Position numbers and translations under genes: made by a program
Assembly (NCBI RefSeq): GCF_018860245.1
Contig: NZ_JAHKPD010000018.1
Coordinates: 391,206 to 455,205, forward strand
Source: Pseudotamlana agarivorans
GTDB lineage: Bacteria > Bacteroidota > Bacteroidia > Flavobacteriales > Flavobacteriaceae
Reading direction: 5' to 3'
Length of the DNA: 64,000 nucleotides
Shown: positions 8,300 through 16,768 of the stretch, one piece after another
Position numbering within the stretch: the first letter of the stretch is position 1
How the letters are laid out: every line of letters starts with the position of its first letter
The notes under the pieces: generated by a model
Seen by the model: only the letters and a program-made list of their open reading frames with translations
Databases searched by the model: none
What the model was told of the DNA's origin: nothing

Positions 8300-9259
8300 A
8301 TGAGAATTTTTGTCTTACTAATTGTTTTATTAGGGTTTAATGTTTTATCCGCACAGCCCGATTGGCTATACATTGAAGAAGATAAAGATGATTATAATGG
8401 GCCAGAATGGACACAGAAAAATAAACTTTCCTTAGATATTAACGAAGCGGTTTTTGTAAATTGGAATGAAGGGGGTACAAACTCGATCTCGGGACTTTTT
8501 GACGCCAAAACCATGCTTAACTATTCCGATAATTATTACGTGTGGAACAATGATGCACATCTTCGTTATGGTGTGAATATGCAAGAGGAGCGTGAGGCTA
8601 GGAAAACAGATGACTTGTTCGAGTTGAATTCAAATTTGGGTTTTAAGCCCAACGAGAATTCCGATTGGTTTTATATGGCGCGTTTAAACTTTCGTACGCA
8701 ATTGTCAAACGGATATAATTATCCCAATACAGATAATCCCATTTCCAAATTTATGGCGCCAGGGTATTTGTTTTTTGGGGGAGGAATGGAATACGGTAAA
8801 AACAATAAGAATTTATCATTATACTTCTCACCACTTACGTTAAAAGCAACTTTTGTTTTTGATGATGCTTTAGCAAATTCAGGTGCATTTGGTGTAACAC
8901 CCGCGGTTTACGATGCGCAGGGTAATGTTATTACGCCTGGAGAGCAAATTCGTCGAGAAGTTGGTGTTTTATTAACGAATACTTACATCAGGAAGTTGGT
9001 TAAGAACATTGAAGTGAAAAACCAATTGAGTTTATATTCTGATTACATAAATAATTTTGGCAATATTGATATAGATTGGCGTTTAGATTTCGATTTTAAA
9101 GTGAATAGCTTTGTTCGCGCGAATTTTGGTACGCATCTTCGATATGATGATGATATTAAAACTGTAGTACCTTCCGATGTTGAAGGGGAGTTTGATGAAG
9201 CCGGCGCAAAAGTGCAGTGGAAACAGTTTTTAGGCGTAGGAATAGCCTTCGATTTTTAA
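8300..9259 (+). CDS. DUF3078 domain protein, secreted/outer membrane
   Basis: A 319-aa protein with an N-terminal signal peptide (hydrophobic core F-V-L-L-I-V-L-L-G, cleavage likely after L-S-A). The rest reads as alternating hydrophobic/polar beta strands with many Asn, Trp and Tyr and a C-terminal F-x-F (A-F-D-F), typical of outer membrane beta-barrels. The segment N-x-A-x-F-x-N-W-N-E-G-G-x-N-S is the signature of DUF3078, a Bacteroidetes-only family of unknown function. I find no enzyme motif. It lies between purM and nrdJ with 75 bases upstream and 397 bases downstream, so it is probably its own unit. Confidence 0.82.
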   Translation: MRIFVLLIVLLGFNVLSAQPDWLYIEEDKDDYNGPEWTQKNKLSLDINEAVFVNWNEGGTNSISGLFDAKTMLNYSDNYYVWNNDAHLRYGVNMQEEREARKTDDLFELNSNLGFKPNENSDWFYMARLNFRTQLSNGYNYPNTDNPISKFMAPGYLFFGGGMEYGKNNKNLSLYFSPLTLKATFVFDDALANSGAFGVTPAVYDAQGNVITPGEQIRREVGVLLTNTYIRKLVKNIEVKNQLSLYSDYINNFGNIDIDWRLDFDFKVNSFVRANFGTHLRYDDDIKTVVPSDVEGEFDEAGAKVQWKQFLGVGIAFDF

Positions 9260-9656
9260 TTTTTGCCTACCTTTTCTCGAAAACTAGAGCTCTTGAAATA
9301 TTGTGTTTTTTTTATAGGATTTTATTTTTAGATATCAAGTTAAATTTATTAAATTAAAAGACTTTTAACTTGAATTTTTGGCTTGTGCTTGATAGTCAAA
9401 TTACTACCATAATTACGATTTTTCTACTCGTGTTTGGGGGTTTGTTTTTAAAAAATAAAATTTTGTACTTCACAAAAGTATTTTTATAAAATTGTTAACT
9501 TTTTAGTGTTGATAAATTGTTAATATATTAACAGTGAGTTGTTTAGTCGTTTTTACTTGTGGACTTTGTGATGATTTTTATTTTTTTAGTTGTATGTTTG
9601 TGCTTTATTTGACGCACATTAAATTAATTAATCCAGCTTAAAATCTCAAATTATCC
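9260..9656. promoter_or_regulatory. long leader of nrdJ with palindromes
   Basis: A 397-bp AT-rich gap with no gene. It has an inverted repeat (TCAAGTTAAA at 9335-9344 with its complement at 9364-9373) and a perfect 14-bp palindrome GTTAATATATTAAC at 9519-9532, preceded by a TTGTTAACT half-site-like sequence near 9492. I looked for a cobalamin riboswitch B12-box and for NrdR boxes and did not see either. The palindrome could be an operator for nrdJ (inference). Confidence 0.35.
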
Positions 9657-12212
9657 ATGAACGAAAAACTCACAAAAGTACCAACTAAAACTTACTCTCA
9701 AGAGGAGGCCTTTCAAGCCGCTCTTAAATACTTCAAAAATGACGATTTAGCTGCTAGAGTTTGGCTAAATAAATATGCCTTGAAAGATTCAGACGGGAAT
9801 ATTTTCGAGTTAACACCTAACGATATGCACAAACGTATTGCTAGAGAGATTGCAAGTGTAGAGTCTAAATATCCAAATCCGTTATCGGAAAGTGAGGTTT
9901 TTGATTTAATTAAAGATTTTAAATATATCGTACCACAAGGTAGTCCAATGGCAGGAATTGGAAACCCTTTTCAAATAGCGTCATTATCTAACTGTTTTGT
10001 AATTGGAAATGATGGTGAATCTGATTCTTATGGCGGCATCATGAAAATCGACCAAGAGCAAGTACAACTTATGAAACGTCGTGGTGGTGTTGGTCACGAT
10101 TTATCACATATACGCCCAAAAGGATCTGCGGTTAAAAATTCAGCGTTAACTTCAACTGGAATTGTGCCTTTTATGGAGCGCTATTCAAATTCTACAAGAG
10201 AGGTTGCTCAAGATGGAAGACGTGGGGCATTAATGCTTTCAGTTTCTATTAATCACCCAGATTCGGAAGATTTTATCAATGCTAAACTAGAGCAAGGTAA
10301 AGTAACAGGAGCTAATGTTTCTGTAAGAATTGATGATGAATTTATGAAGGCTGTAAAAGCTGGAAAAGAATACACACAGAAATATCCAATTTTTAGTTCA
10401 AACCCAAAATTTTCTAAATCTATTGATGCGAATGCTTTATGGAAGAAAATCGTTCATAACGCATGGAAATCTGCAGAGCCAGGTATTTTATTTTGGGATA
10501 CTATTATTAATGAGTCGGTTCCAGATTGTTATGCAGATTTAGGTTATAAAACGGTTTCCACTAATCCTTGTGGGGAGATTCCATTATGTCCTTATGATTC
10601 ATGTCGCTTATTAGCAATTAACTTATTCTCTTATGTTGACCATCCATTTACGGATAAAGCGAAATTCAACTTCGAATTGTTTAAAAAACATGTGGCTGCT
10701 GCACAGCGTATCATGGATGATATTATTGATTTAGAACTTTTAAAAATCGATAATATTATTAGAAAGATTGATGAAGATCCAGAGCAAGATGAGGTAAAGC
10801 GAACAGAGAAAAATTTATGGTTAAATATTCAGCGTAAAGCAGAAGAAGGCCGTAGAACTGGTGTTGGTATTACTGCTGAAGGTGATATGTTAGCTGCTTT
10901 AGGTATAAAATACGGAAGTGAAGCAGGAAACGCTTTTTCTTTAGAAGTGCACAAAACTATTGCTATTGAAGCATACCGTGCTTCTGTACATTTAGCTAAA
11001 GAACGTGGTGCATTCGGGATTTTTGATGCCGATCGCGAAAAAAATAATCCTTTTATTCAGCGTTTAAAAGAAGCGGATGATAAGTTATATTATGAAATGC
11101 TTGAATATGGTAGACGTAATATTGCGTTATTAACAATTGCGCCTACAGGGACAACAAGTTTAATGACACAAACAACTTCTGGAATTGAGCCTGTATTTAT
11201 GCCGGTTTATAAGAGAAGAAGAAAAGTAAATCCAAATGATAAAGAAGTTCGCGTGGATTTTGTTGATGAAGTTGGTGATTCGTGGGAAGAATACGTTGTT
11301 TTTCACCACCGTTTTAAACAGTGGATGGAAGTAAATGGTATCGATACATCTGTGAATTATTCTCAAGATGAAATTAACGAACTTATTAAAAAGTCTCCTT
11401 ATTATGGAGCGACTTCAAACGATGTTGATTGGTTAAGCAAAGTAAGCATGCAAGGAGCTATTCAGAAATGGGTAGATCACTCGATAAGTGTTACGATCAA
11501 TCTGCCAAACGATGTTTCAGAAGATTTGGTTGGTGATTTATACCTAAAAGCATGGGAAGTTGGCTGTAAAGGAGTAACGGTTTATAGAGATGGATCACGT
11601 TCTGGTGTTCTAATTTCTAACGATGAAAAGAAAAAAGAAAAGAAGGATGATGAATTCACGATATTTCCAACTAAGCGCCCGCAATCTCTAGAAGCTGATG
11701 TCGTGCGTTTTCAAAATAGTAAAGAAAAATGGATTGCCTTTATAGGTATCATTGATGGAAAACCATATGAGGTTTTCACTGGCCTTGCTGATGATGAGGA
11801 TGGTATTTTAATTCCACGTTGGGTAAACAAGGGAACCATTATTAAAAACCGAAGTGAAGATGGTGTAAGACGATACGATTTTCAATATAAAAACACAAGA
11901 GGTTATAAAACGACCATTGAAGGTTTATCACATAAATTTAACCCAGAATTCTGGAATTATGCGAAACTAATTTCAAGTACTCTGCGTCATGGTATGCCAA
12001 TCGATAAAATTGTAGATTTAATTAATAGTTTACAATTAGATAGCGAGTCTATCAACACATGGAAAAACGGTGTGGTACGCGCATTAAAACGTTATGTAGA
12101 AGACGGAACAAAAGCAAAAGGTCAAGAATGTGATAATTGTAAGTCTGAAAACTTAATTTATCAAGAAGGCTGTTTAACTTGTAAGGATTGTGGTTCTTCT
12201 AAGTGTGGATAA
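9657..12212 (+). CDS. nrdJ: adenosylcobalamin-dependent ribonucleotide reductase (class II)
   Basis: An 851-aa enzyme that reduces ribonucleotides to deoxyribonucleotides using adenosylcobalamin to form the thiyl radical, and so needs no NrdB subunit or oxygen. Visible: S-N-C-F-V-I-G-N near residue 117 (substrate-face Cys), R-R-G-G-V-G-H-D-L-S near 140, N-P-C-G-E-I-P-L-C near 302 (the N-x-C-x-E radical site), and A-P-T-G-T-T-S-L near 495. The C-terminus ends in a cysteine-rich segment C-D-N-C...C-L-T-C-K-D-C...S-K-C-G, a redox/zinc-ribbon tail that re-reduces the active site in this class. Length and tail fit the Bacteroidetes NrdJ. It depends on the same cofactor as IcmF (17771). The ATG at 9657 is the only reasonable start. 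Confidence 0.95.
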   Translation: MNEKLTKVPTKTYSQEEAFQAALKYFKNDDLAARVWLNKYALKDSDGNIFELTPNDMHKRIAREIASVESKYPNPLSESEVFDLIKDFKYIVPQGSPMAGIGNPFQIASLSNCFVIGNDGESDSYGGIMKIDQEQVQLMKRRGGVGHDLSHIRPKGSAVKNSALTSTGIVPFMERYSNSTREVAQDGRRGALMLSVSINHPDSEDFINAKLEQGKVTGANVSVRIDDEFMKAVKAGKEYTQKYPIFSSNPKFSKSIDANALWKKIVHNAWKSAEPGILFWDTIINESVPDCYADLGYKTVSTNPCGEIPLCPYDSCRLLAINLFSYVDHPFTDKAKFNFELFKKHVAAAQRIMDDIIDLELLKIDNIIRKIDEDPEQDEVKRTEKNLWLNIQRKAEEGRRTGVGITAEGDMLAALGIKYGSEAGNAFSLEVHKTIAIEAYRASVHLAKERGAFGIFDADREKNNPFIQRLKEADDKLYYEMLEYGRRNIALLTIAPTGTTSLMTQTTSGIEPVFMPVYKRRRKVNPNDKEVRVDFVDEVGDSWEEYVVFHHRFKQWMEVNGIDTSVNYSQDEINELIKKSPYYGATSNDVDWLSKVSMQGAIQKWVDHSISVTINLPNDVSEDLVGDLYLKAWEVGCKGVTVYRDGSRSGVLISNDEKKKEKKDDEFTIFPTKRPQSLEADVVRFQNSKEKWIAFIGIIDGKPYEVFTGLADDEDGILIPRWVNKGTIIKNRSEDGVRRYDFQYKNTRGYKTTIEGLSHKFNPEFWNYAKLISSTLRHGMPIDKIVDLINSLQLDSESINTWKNGVVRALKRYVEDGTKAKGQECDNCKSENLIYQEGCLTCKDCGSSKCG

Positions 12213-12234
12213 ATTACAATAAAGTAAATTAATG

Positions 12235-12262
12235 AAAAGGAGGCTGTAATGAGTCTCCTTTT
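12235..12262 (+). terminator. terminator of nrdJ
   Basis: Stem AAAAGGAGGCT / AGTCTCCTTTT (12235-12245 with 12252-12262, G-T pairs) and T-rich tail. Confidence 0.65.
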
Positions 12263-12351
12263 TCGTTTTGTAGATTGAGGTAGATGTTTTTTGTCTTAAA
12301 AACATAAAATTTAAACAAGAGTTCAAGACATAGAAAATTCATAAATTATCG

Positions 12352-12359
12352 TATTTTTG
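12352..12359 (+). promoter_or_regulatory. -7 box of prfA
   Basis: TATTTTTG matches TAnnTTTG, 21 bases before the ATG of prfA. Confidence 0.45.
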
Positions 12360-12380
12360 ACTTCCAATTAAAAAAGGCAG

Positions 12381-13457
12381 ATGTTAGAGAAATTACAAAT
12401 TGTAAAGCAACGTTTTGATGAGGTGAGTGATTTAATCATTCAGCCAGATATTATCTCCGATCAAAAGCGTTATGTAGAGCTAAATAGAGAATATAAAGAT
12501 TTACGCATCCTTATGGATAAGCGTGAAGAATACTTAGAGTGCACTAATAATTTAGCTGAAGCTGAAGAAATTATTGCCGATGGAAGTGATGCAGAAATGG
12601 TTGAAATGGCCAAAATGCAATATGAAGAAGCAAAGGAGGGTATTACACGATTGGAAGAAGAAATAAAAGTACTTTTAATACCAAAAGATCCCGAAGATTC
12701 TAAAAATGCTGTGGTTGAATTGCGTGCAGGAACAGGTGGTGATGAGGCAAGTATTTTTGCAGGTGATTTATTTAGAATGTACACCAAATACTGTGAAGGT
12801 AGAGGTTGGAAAGTGGATACTGTAGATTTCTCTGAAGGGACTAATGGTGGCTTTAAAGAAATTCAATTTGAGGTTACTGGTGATGATGTTTACGGGACTT
12901 TAAAATTTGAAGCAGGTGTGCATCGTGTACAACGTGTGCCACAAACAGAAACTCAAGGCCGTGTGCATACTAGTGCAGCAACTGTAATGGTGTTTCCAGA
13001 GGCTGAAGAATTTGATGTTGAAATAAACCCGAAAGATGTACGTATCGATTTTTTCTGTTCTTCAGGGCCAGGAGGGCAGTCTGTAAATACAACGTACTCG
13101 GCAGTGCGTTTAACGCATATTCCAACAGGATTAGTTGCTCAATGTCAAGATCAAAAATCTCAGCATAAAAATAAAGAAAAAGCCTTTAAGGTATTACGTT
13201 CGCGTTTATATGACTTAGAGTTGGCCAAAAAGATGGAGGAAGATGCTGCATTACGTGGTACTATGGTAACTAGTGGTGATAGAAGTGCTAAGATTAGAAC
13301 ATATAACTATTCTCAAGGACGTGTAACCGACCATAGAATTGGATTGACACTTTACGATTTATCAAACATTGTGAATGGAGATATTCAAAAAATTATTGAT
13401 GAATTGCAATTGGCTGAAAACACTGAAAAGTTAAAAGCTAATAGCGATCAAATATAA
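12381..13457 (+). CDS. prfA: peptide chain release factor 1
   Basis: A 358-aa translation termination factor that reads UAA and UAG and triggers peptidyl-tRNA hydrolysis. G-P-G-G-Q-S at about residues 229-234 is the catalytic GGQ loop. The codon-recognition motif is P-Q-T in [10 protein letters not shown], i.e. the P-x-T type of RF1 rather than the S-P-F of RF2. The C-terminal [14 protein letters not shown] is also standard. Length is normal (about 360). It leads what looks like a unit with pyrF (60 bases downstream) and the receptor-like gene. prfA-hemK (prmC) linkage, common elsewhere, is absent. Confidence 0.96.
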   Translation: MLEKLQIVKQRFDEVSDLIIQPDIISDQKRYVELNREYKDLRILMDKREEYLECTNNLAEAEEIIADGSDAEMVEMAKMQYEEAKEGITRLEEEIKVLLIPKDPEDSKNAVVELRAGTGGDEASIFAGDLFRMYTKYCEGRGWKVDTVDFSEGTNGGFKEIQFEVTGDDVYGTLKFEAGVHRVQRVPQTETQGRVHTSAATVMVFPEAEEFDVEINPKDVRIDFFCSSGPGGQSVNTTYSAVRLTHIPTGLVAQCQDQKSQHKNKEKAFKVLRSRLYDLELAKKMEEDAALRGTMVTSGDRSAKIRTYNYSQGRVTDHRIGLTLYDLSNIVNGDIQKIIDELQLAENTEKLKANSDQI

Positions 13458-13504
13458 TAATACAATTAGAGTAAGCGCATAACAGTTTCCTCTTTTGGAG
13501 GATT

Positions 13505-13511
13505 AAGGAGG
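13505..13511 (+). promoter_or_regulatory. strong Shine-Dalgarno of pyrF
   Basis: AAGGAGG lies 6 bases before the ATG at 13518, an almost perfect anti-16S match. Most genes in this window lack any such site, as is usual in Bacteroidetes, so it stands out and fixes the start. Confidence 0.7.
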
Positions 13512-13517
13512 ATTACC

Positions 13518-14342
13518 ATGACAACAAATCAGTTAGTAGAAGAAATCAAGAATAAAAAATCCTTTCTATGTATCGGATTGGATGTTGATTTAAATAAAAT
13601 TCCAGAACACCTATTAAAGGAAGAAGATCCTATTTTTGCCTTTAATAAAGCGATTATAGATGCCACACACCACTTGTGTGTTGCCTATAAACCAAATACC
13701 GCTTTTTACGAAGCTTATGGTTTAAAGGGGTGGAAAGCCTTAGGGAAGACTATCAATTATTTAAATGAAAACCATCCTGAAATTTTCACAATTGCTGATG
13801 CCAAGCGTGGTGATATTGGGAATACCAGTACGATGTATGCGAAAGCGTTCTTTGAAGATTTGGCATTCGATTCGGTAACGGTAGCGCCTTATATGGGAAA
13901 AGACTCAGTAGAACCTTTTTTAGCTTTTGAAAACAAGCATACCATACTTTTAGCGTTAACTTCTAATCAAGGCGCTTTCGATTTTCAGACAAAAACCATT
14001 GAAGGCAAAGAAGTGTACAAGCAGGTTTTAGAAACTTCAAAAACATGGACCAATTCTGAAAACTTAATGTACGTGGTCGGTGCTACTAAAGCTGAATATT
14101 TAGCAGACATTAGAAATATTATACCAAATAGCTTTTTATTGGTTCCTGGTGTTGGCGCTCAAGGCGGAAATTTACAAGACGTATGTAAATATGGAATGAA
14201 CGATTCTGTTGGCTTGCTAATCAATTCTTCACGTGGTATTATTTATGCTTCTAAAGAAACTGATTTCGCTCAAGCTGCTGCGCAAAAGTCTGAAGAACTT
14301 CAAAAAGAAATGGCTGAGATCTTAAATGCGGCATCATTATAA
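13518..14342 (+). CDS. pyrF: orotidine 5'-phosphate decarboxylase
   Basis: A 274-aa enzyme for the last step of UMP synthesis (OMP to UMP plus CO2). It belongs to the longer type 2 subgroup. Near the N-terminus C-I-G-L-D-V-D provides a substrate-binding Asp. The catalytic cluster D-A-K-R-G-D-I is near residue 94, with T-V-A-P-Y-M-G following. V-P-G-V-G-A-Q-G-G near 213 is the phosphate loop, and N-S-S-R-G-I near 240 has the phosphate-binding Arg. The start is supported by an unusually strong Shine-Dalgarno. The stop is 9 bases before the next gene, suggesting co-transcription with the receptor-like protein. Confidence 0.95.
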   Translation: MTTNQLVEEIKNKKSFLCIGLDVDLNKIPEHLLKEEDPIFAFNKAIIDATHHLCVAYKPNTAFYEAYGLKGWKALGKTINYLNENHPEIFTIADAKRGDIGNTSTMYAKAFFEDLAFDSVTVAPYMGKDSVEPFLAFENKHTILLALTSNQGAFDFQTKTIEGKEVYKQVLETSKTWTNSENLMYVVGATKAEYLADIRNIIPNSFLLVPGVGAQGGNLQDVCKYGMNDSVGLLINSSRGIIYASKETDFAQAAAQKSEELQKEMAEILNAASL

Positions 14343-14351
14343 AATGATGTC

Positions 14352-15158
14352 ATGCAAATTACAGATCAACTTCACAGAATCCTTCATATTCAAAAAACAC
14401 CAAAACGCATTGTGTCACTGGTTCCAAGCCAGACAGAATTACTTTGTGATTTAGGGTTGAAAGATAGCTTAGTTGGTGTGACTAAATTTTGCGTGCATCC
14501 AAATACTATTCGTAAGGAAGTTGCGATTGTTGGAGGTACCAAACAAGTTCATTTAGATAAAATAAAAGCGCTTCAGCCGGATATTATCCTGTGCAATAAA
14601 GAGGAAAACACAAAAGAAATTGTTGAAGCTTGTGCGCAAATCTCTAAGGTACATGTGTCTGATATTTTTACTATAGAGGATGGTTTAGAACTAATTCAGC
14701 AGTATGGAGCTATCTTTGAATGTTCAGATAAGGCTTCAAGAATCATAGAAAAGATTTCTAGTGAATTTGAAAATTTTCAGCAGTTTGTAAAGGATGAGCC
14801 TACCATGTCTGTAGCTTATTTTATTTGGAAAAACCCGTGGATGGTCGCAGCAAATAATACGTTTATAAATTATTTACTAAAAGTGAATAGATTTGAAAAT
14901 GTGTTTGAACACAAAAATAGGTATCCAGAAATAGAGTTCTCTAGTTCTGGAGCCATTGTAAAAGCAGATTTAATTTTGTTGTCTTCTGAACCTTTTCCTT
15001 TTAATGAAATTCATCAAAAAGAGGTACAAGAAATTATCACCGATGCTAGAGTAAAACTCGTAGATGGCGAAATGTTCTCTTGGTATGGTTCAAGACTCAT
15101 GATGGCGTTTCAGTATTTTAAAACGCTCCGTTTAAATCTTCAGCATACTCAACTTTAG
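14352..15158 (+). CDS. helical-backbone metal receptor / BtuF-like protein without signal peptide
   Basis: A 268-aa protein of the periplasmic-binding-protein fold used for vitamin B12 and metal chelates (BtuF/FecB/TroA group). Motifs: R-I-V-S-L-V-P-S-Q-T-E near residue 19, the typical first strand and loop of BtuF-like receptors; L-Q-P-D-I-I-L near 75; and S-S-E-P-F-P-F near 214. Family members are normally exported, but this one starts M-Q-I-T-D-Q-L-H with no signal peptide or lipobox, and no permease or ATPase lies nearby. It follows pyrF by 9 bases. It may be a cytoplasmic ligand-binding or sensor protein (inference). The ligand, cobalamin or another metal complex, cannot be read from the sequence. 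Confidence 0.75.
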   Translation: MQITDQLHRILHIQKTPKRIVSLVPSQTELLCDLGLKDSLVGVTKFCVHPNTIRKEVAIVGGTKQVHLDKIKALQPDIILCNKEENTKEIVEACAQISKVHVSDIFTIEDGLELIQQYGAIFECSDKASRIIEKISSEFENFQQFVKDEPTMSVAYFIWKNPWMVAANNTFINYLLKVNRFENVFEHKNRYPEIEFSSSGAIVKADLILLSSEPFPFNEIHQKEVQEIITDARVKLVDGEMFSWYGSRLMMAFQYFKTLRLNLQHTQL

Positions 15159-15264
15159 TTCTGTCTTCAACAAAGTTTGCAATTCTATTTTCTAATTCTT
15201 TTAAGCTAAGTAATTTATTTAAATTAGGCTTAATTTTTCCTACGCGACAAAAGTGAGGGTTCAT
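15118..15264 (-). CDS. possible small protein (48 aa)
   Basis: A minus-strand ORF of 48 codons beginning M-N-P-H-F-C-R-V-G-K and ending A-E-D-L-N-G-A-F. Codon use looks like real coding sequence rather than a shadow, and the middle (L-S-L-K-E-L-E-N-R-I) would form a helix. Its 3' end overlaps the convergent receptor-like gene by 41 bases. I do not recognise it. There is no Shine-Dalgarno, which is not informative here. Confidence 0.35.
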   Translation of the reverse strand: MNPHFCRVGKIKPNLNKLLSLKELENRIANFVEDRTKVEYAEDLNGAF

Positions 15265-15359
15265 AACTTTTAATTTTTTTTGTTTATACAAAATACGTGA
15301 AAATCACTTATTTAGATGTTTTTTTAAGGTTAAAAAAATGATAATTTATAATTACAACT

Positions 15360-15548
15360 TCAATACCTTAATTGATTAGTTGTTAAATAATTTAAATTGT
15401 TTGCTTCATTAAGCAGTTTAATAGCTCTAAATTCTAAAATATCACTTATAGCAGAGTCTATTTGTCTGAAATTATAGGCTTGTTCCATAAGTTGCTTATA
15501 ATTTTTTATTAATTTAATTTGTTGCTTTTTTATATAACTAGTATTCAT
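15360..15548 (-). CDS. small helical protein, tandem paralogue A (62 aa)
   Basis: A 62-aa protein sharing the core Y-K-x-L-x-E-Q-A-Y-N-F-R-Q-x-D, then A-x-S-D-I, R-A-I-K-L-L-N and a final L-x-Y-L with the neighbouring gene at 15636. It should fold as two or three short helices. No signal peptide, membrane segment or known motif. The conserved Q-A-Y-N-F-R-Q-x-D across the two copies argues that both are real genes. Function unknown. Confidence 0.6.
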   Translation of the reverse strand: MNTSYIKKQQIKLIKNYKQLMEQAYNFRQIDSAISDILEFRAIKLLNEANNLNYLTTNQLRY

Positions 15549-15635
15549 GATGTTAAATTATTGTTTATTAGACAATCTACGAGCAAGTTTGATGCCTTGT
15601 ATGTCTAATAAAAGTTAAATATATGGTAAAAAATA

Positions 15636-15833
15636 CTAGTTAATTGATTTCCGCTGTTCTCGGTATAGATATTTTAATCTATTTAATTTGTTTAACAGTT
15701 TTATTGCACGATATTCAGATATATCACTTAATGCGCAATCGGTTTGTCGAAAATTATACGCCTGTTCCACAAGAGTTTTATAGTCTTTATGAAGTTTGTC
15801 TTCGTGAAGTTTTATGGCGTCAAATCGATTCAT
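15636..15833 (-). CDS. small helical protein, tandem paralogue B (65 aa)
   Basis: A 65-aa protein beginning M-N-R-F-D-A-I-K-L, paralogous to the 62-aa product 87 bases downstream. The two align end to end without gaps in the core and differ mainly at the termini. It is charged, with basic ends, and has no secretion signal. Same orientation as its copy and as the DUF4197 gene further upstream. Function unknown; the duplication is the main information. Confidence 0.6.
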   Translation of the reverse strand: MNRFDAIKLHEDKLHKDYKTLVEQAYNFRQTDCALSDISEYRAIKLLNKLNRLKYLYREQRKSIN

Positions 15834-15939
15834 TGCTGTTGCTTGATTTACAGTCAGTTAAATATACATTTTTTTTATTTAAAATGATAATTTGTTAGAA
15901 AATTTTTAATCTAATTTCAATAAATTTTTAAAGCATAAA

Positions 15940-15967
15940 AAAACCGAATGACTTTTCATTCGGTTTT
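15940..15967 (-). terminator. terminator of DUF4197 gene
   Basis: Perfect 12-bp stem (15940-15951 with 15956-15967), loop CTTT, A/T runs on both sides; lies just after the stop of the minus-strand gene. Confidence 0.75.
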
Positions 15968-15989
15968 AATTAATTAATAATGGGGTGTT

Positions 15990-16718
15990 TTAGTCCTGTA
16001 AAGCAAATACTTTCTTTAAAAGGTCGGTACTTCTAGAGCTGTATTTAGTTCTTATTTCTTTTTCTTCAACTTCTATCATCGTGTAAACCCCTTTTAGCGC
16101 TTCACCCGTCACATAGTCAGTTAAATCTGGGTTAACATTATCTGTAAAAGGGATACTGTTATATTTGTTGATTAAATTAGACCAAATTTTATCTGCTCCA
16201 ACTTTATCGAATGAGTTTTTAATAACAGGATTAAATTTATTGTAAAGTGAAGATCTAGTTTTTGTCACCAAATAATTTGTTGCAGCATTATCGCTTCCTG
16301 TTAAAATGCCTTTCGCATCGTTAAAGGTGATGCCTTTGACTGCATCAACAAAAATAGGTGTGGCTTCTTTTACGGCATCTTCAGCGGCTCTGTTTAGAGC
16401 TTTTATACCTTCATCTGCCAAACTGCCAAGGCCAATTTTACGAAGTCCGTCATCTACTTTTTGTAGTTCTTTAGGCAAAAGAATTTTGACCATATTATTA
16501 CCATAGAAGCCATCAATTTGAGTCAACTTGGTAACTTGTTTTTCGATACCTAGGTCTAATGCTTGTCTTAAACCTGCCGCGACATCTGCATTTCCAATAG
16601 AGCCTAAGCTACCATTAGTTCCAGTTTGTGTTTGTGGAAGTTGATTAGCAACCTGTTGTAATTCCGCGCAAGCTGTCATATTTAATACTAGTGTAATGGC
16701 TATTAATTTACGTATCAT
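15990..16718 (-). CDS. DUF4197 lipoprotein
   Basis: A 242-aa protein with a lipoprotein signal: M-I-R-K-L then a hydrophobic core and N-M-T-A-C with Cys17. The body contains A-A-G-L-R-Q-A-L-x-x-G, D-D-G-L-R-K-I-G-L-G, F-N-D-A-K-G-I-L-x-G and the C-terminal A-L-K-G-V-Y-T-M-I-E-x-E-E-K-E-I-R, the recognisable pattern of DUF4197, an alpha-helical family found in Bacteroidetes and Proteobacteria with no assigned function. Length is normal. The residue after Cys is A-E-L rather than an acidic cluster, so surface export is less certain than for the lipoprotein at 92. It lies downstream of purU on the same strand with 50 bases between. Confidence 0.85.
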   Translation of the reverse strand: MIRKLIAITLVLNMTACAELQQVANQLPQTQTGTNGSLGSIGNADVAAGLRQALDLGIEKQVTKLTQIDGFYGNNMVKILLPKELQKVDDGLRKIGLGSLADEGIKALNRAAEDAVKEATPIFVDAVKGITFNDAKGILTGSDNAATNYLVTKTRSSLYNKFNPVIKNSFDKVGADKIWSNLINKYNSIPFTDNVNPDLTDYVTGEALKGVYTMIEVEEKEIRTKYSSRSTDLLKKVFALQD

Positions 16719-16768
16719 AGGTGTGTTTTAATTATGAATAATACTACTGTATGGTTTTCTTTAATTTT

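Noticed and set aside
9260-9656. Cobalamin riboswitch before B12-dependent nrdJ
   Set aside because: I found no B12-box-like core or the expected paired elements.
12470-12787. 105-codon minus-strand ORF inside prfA
   Set aside because: Antisense shadow of a conserved gene with serine-rich translation.
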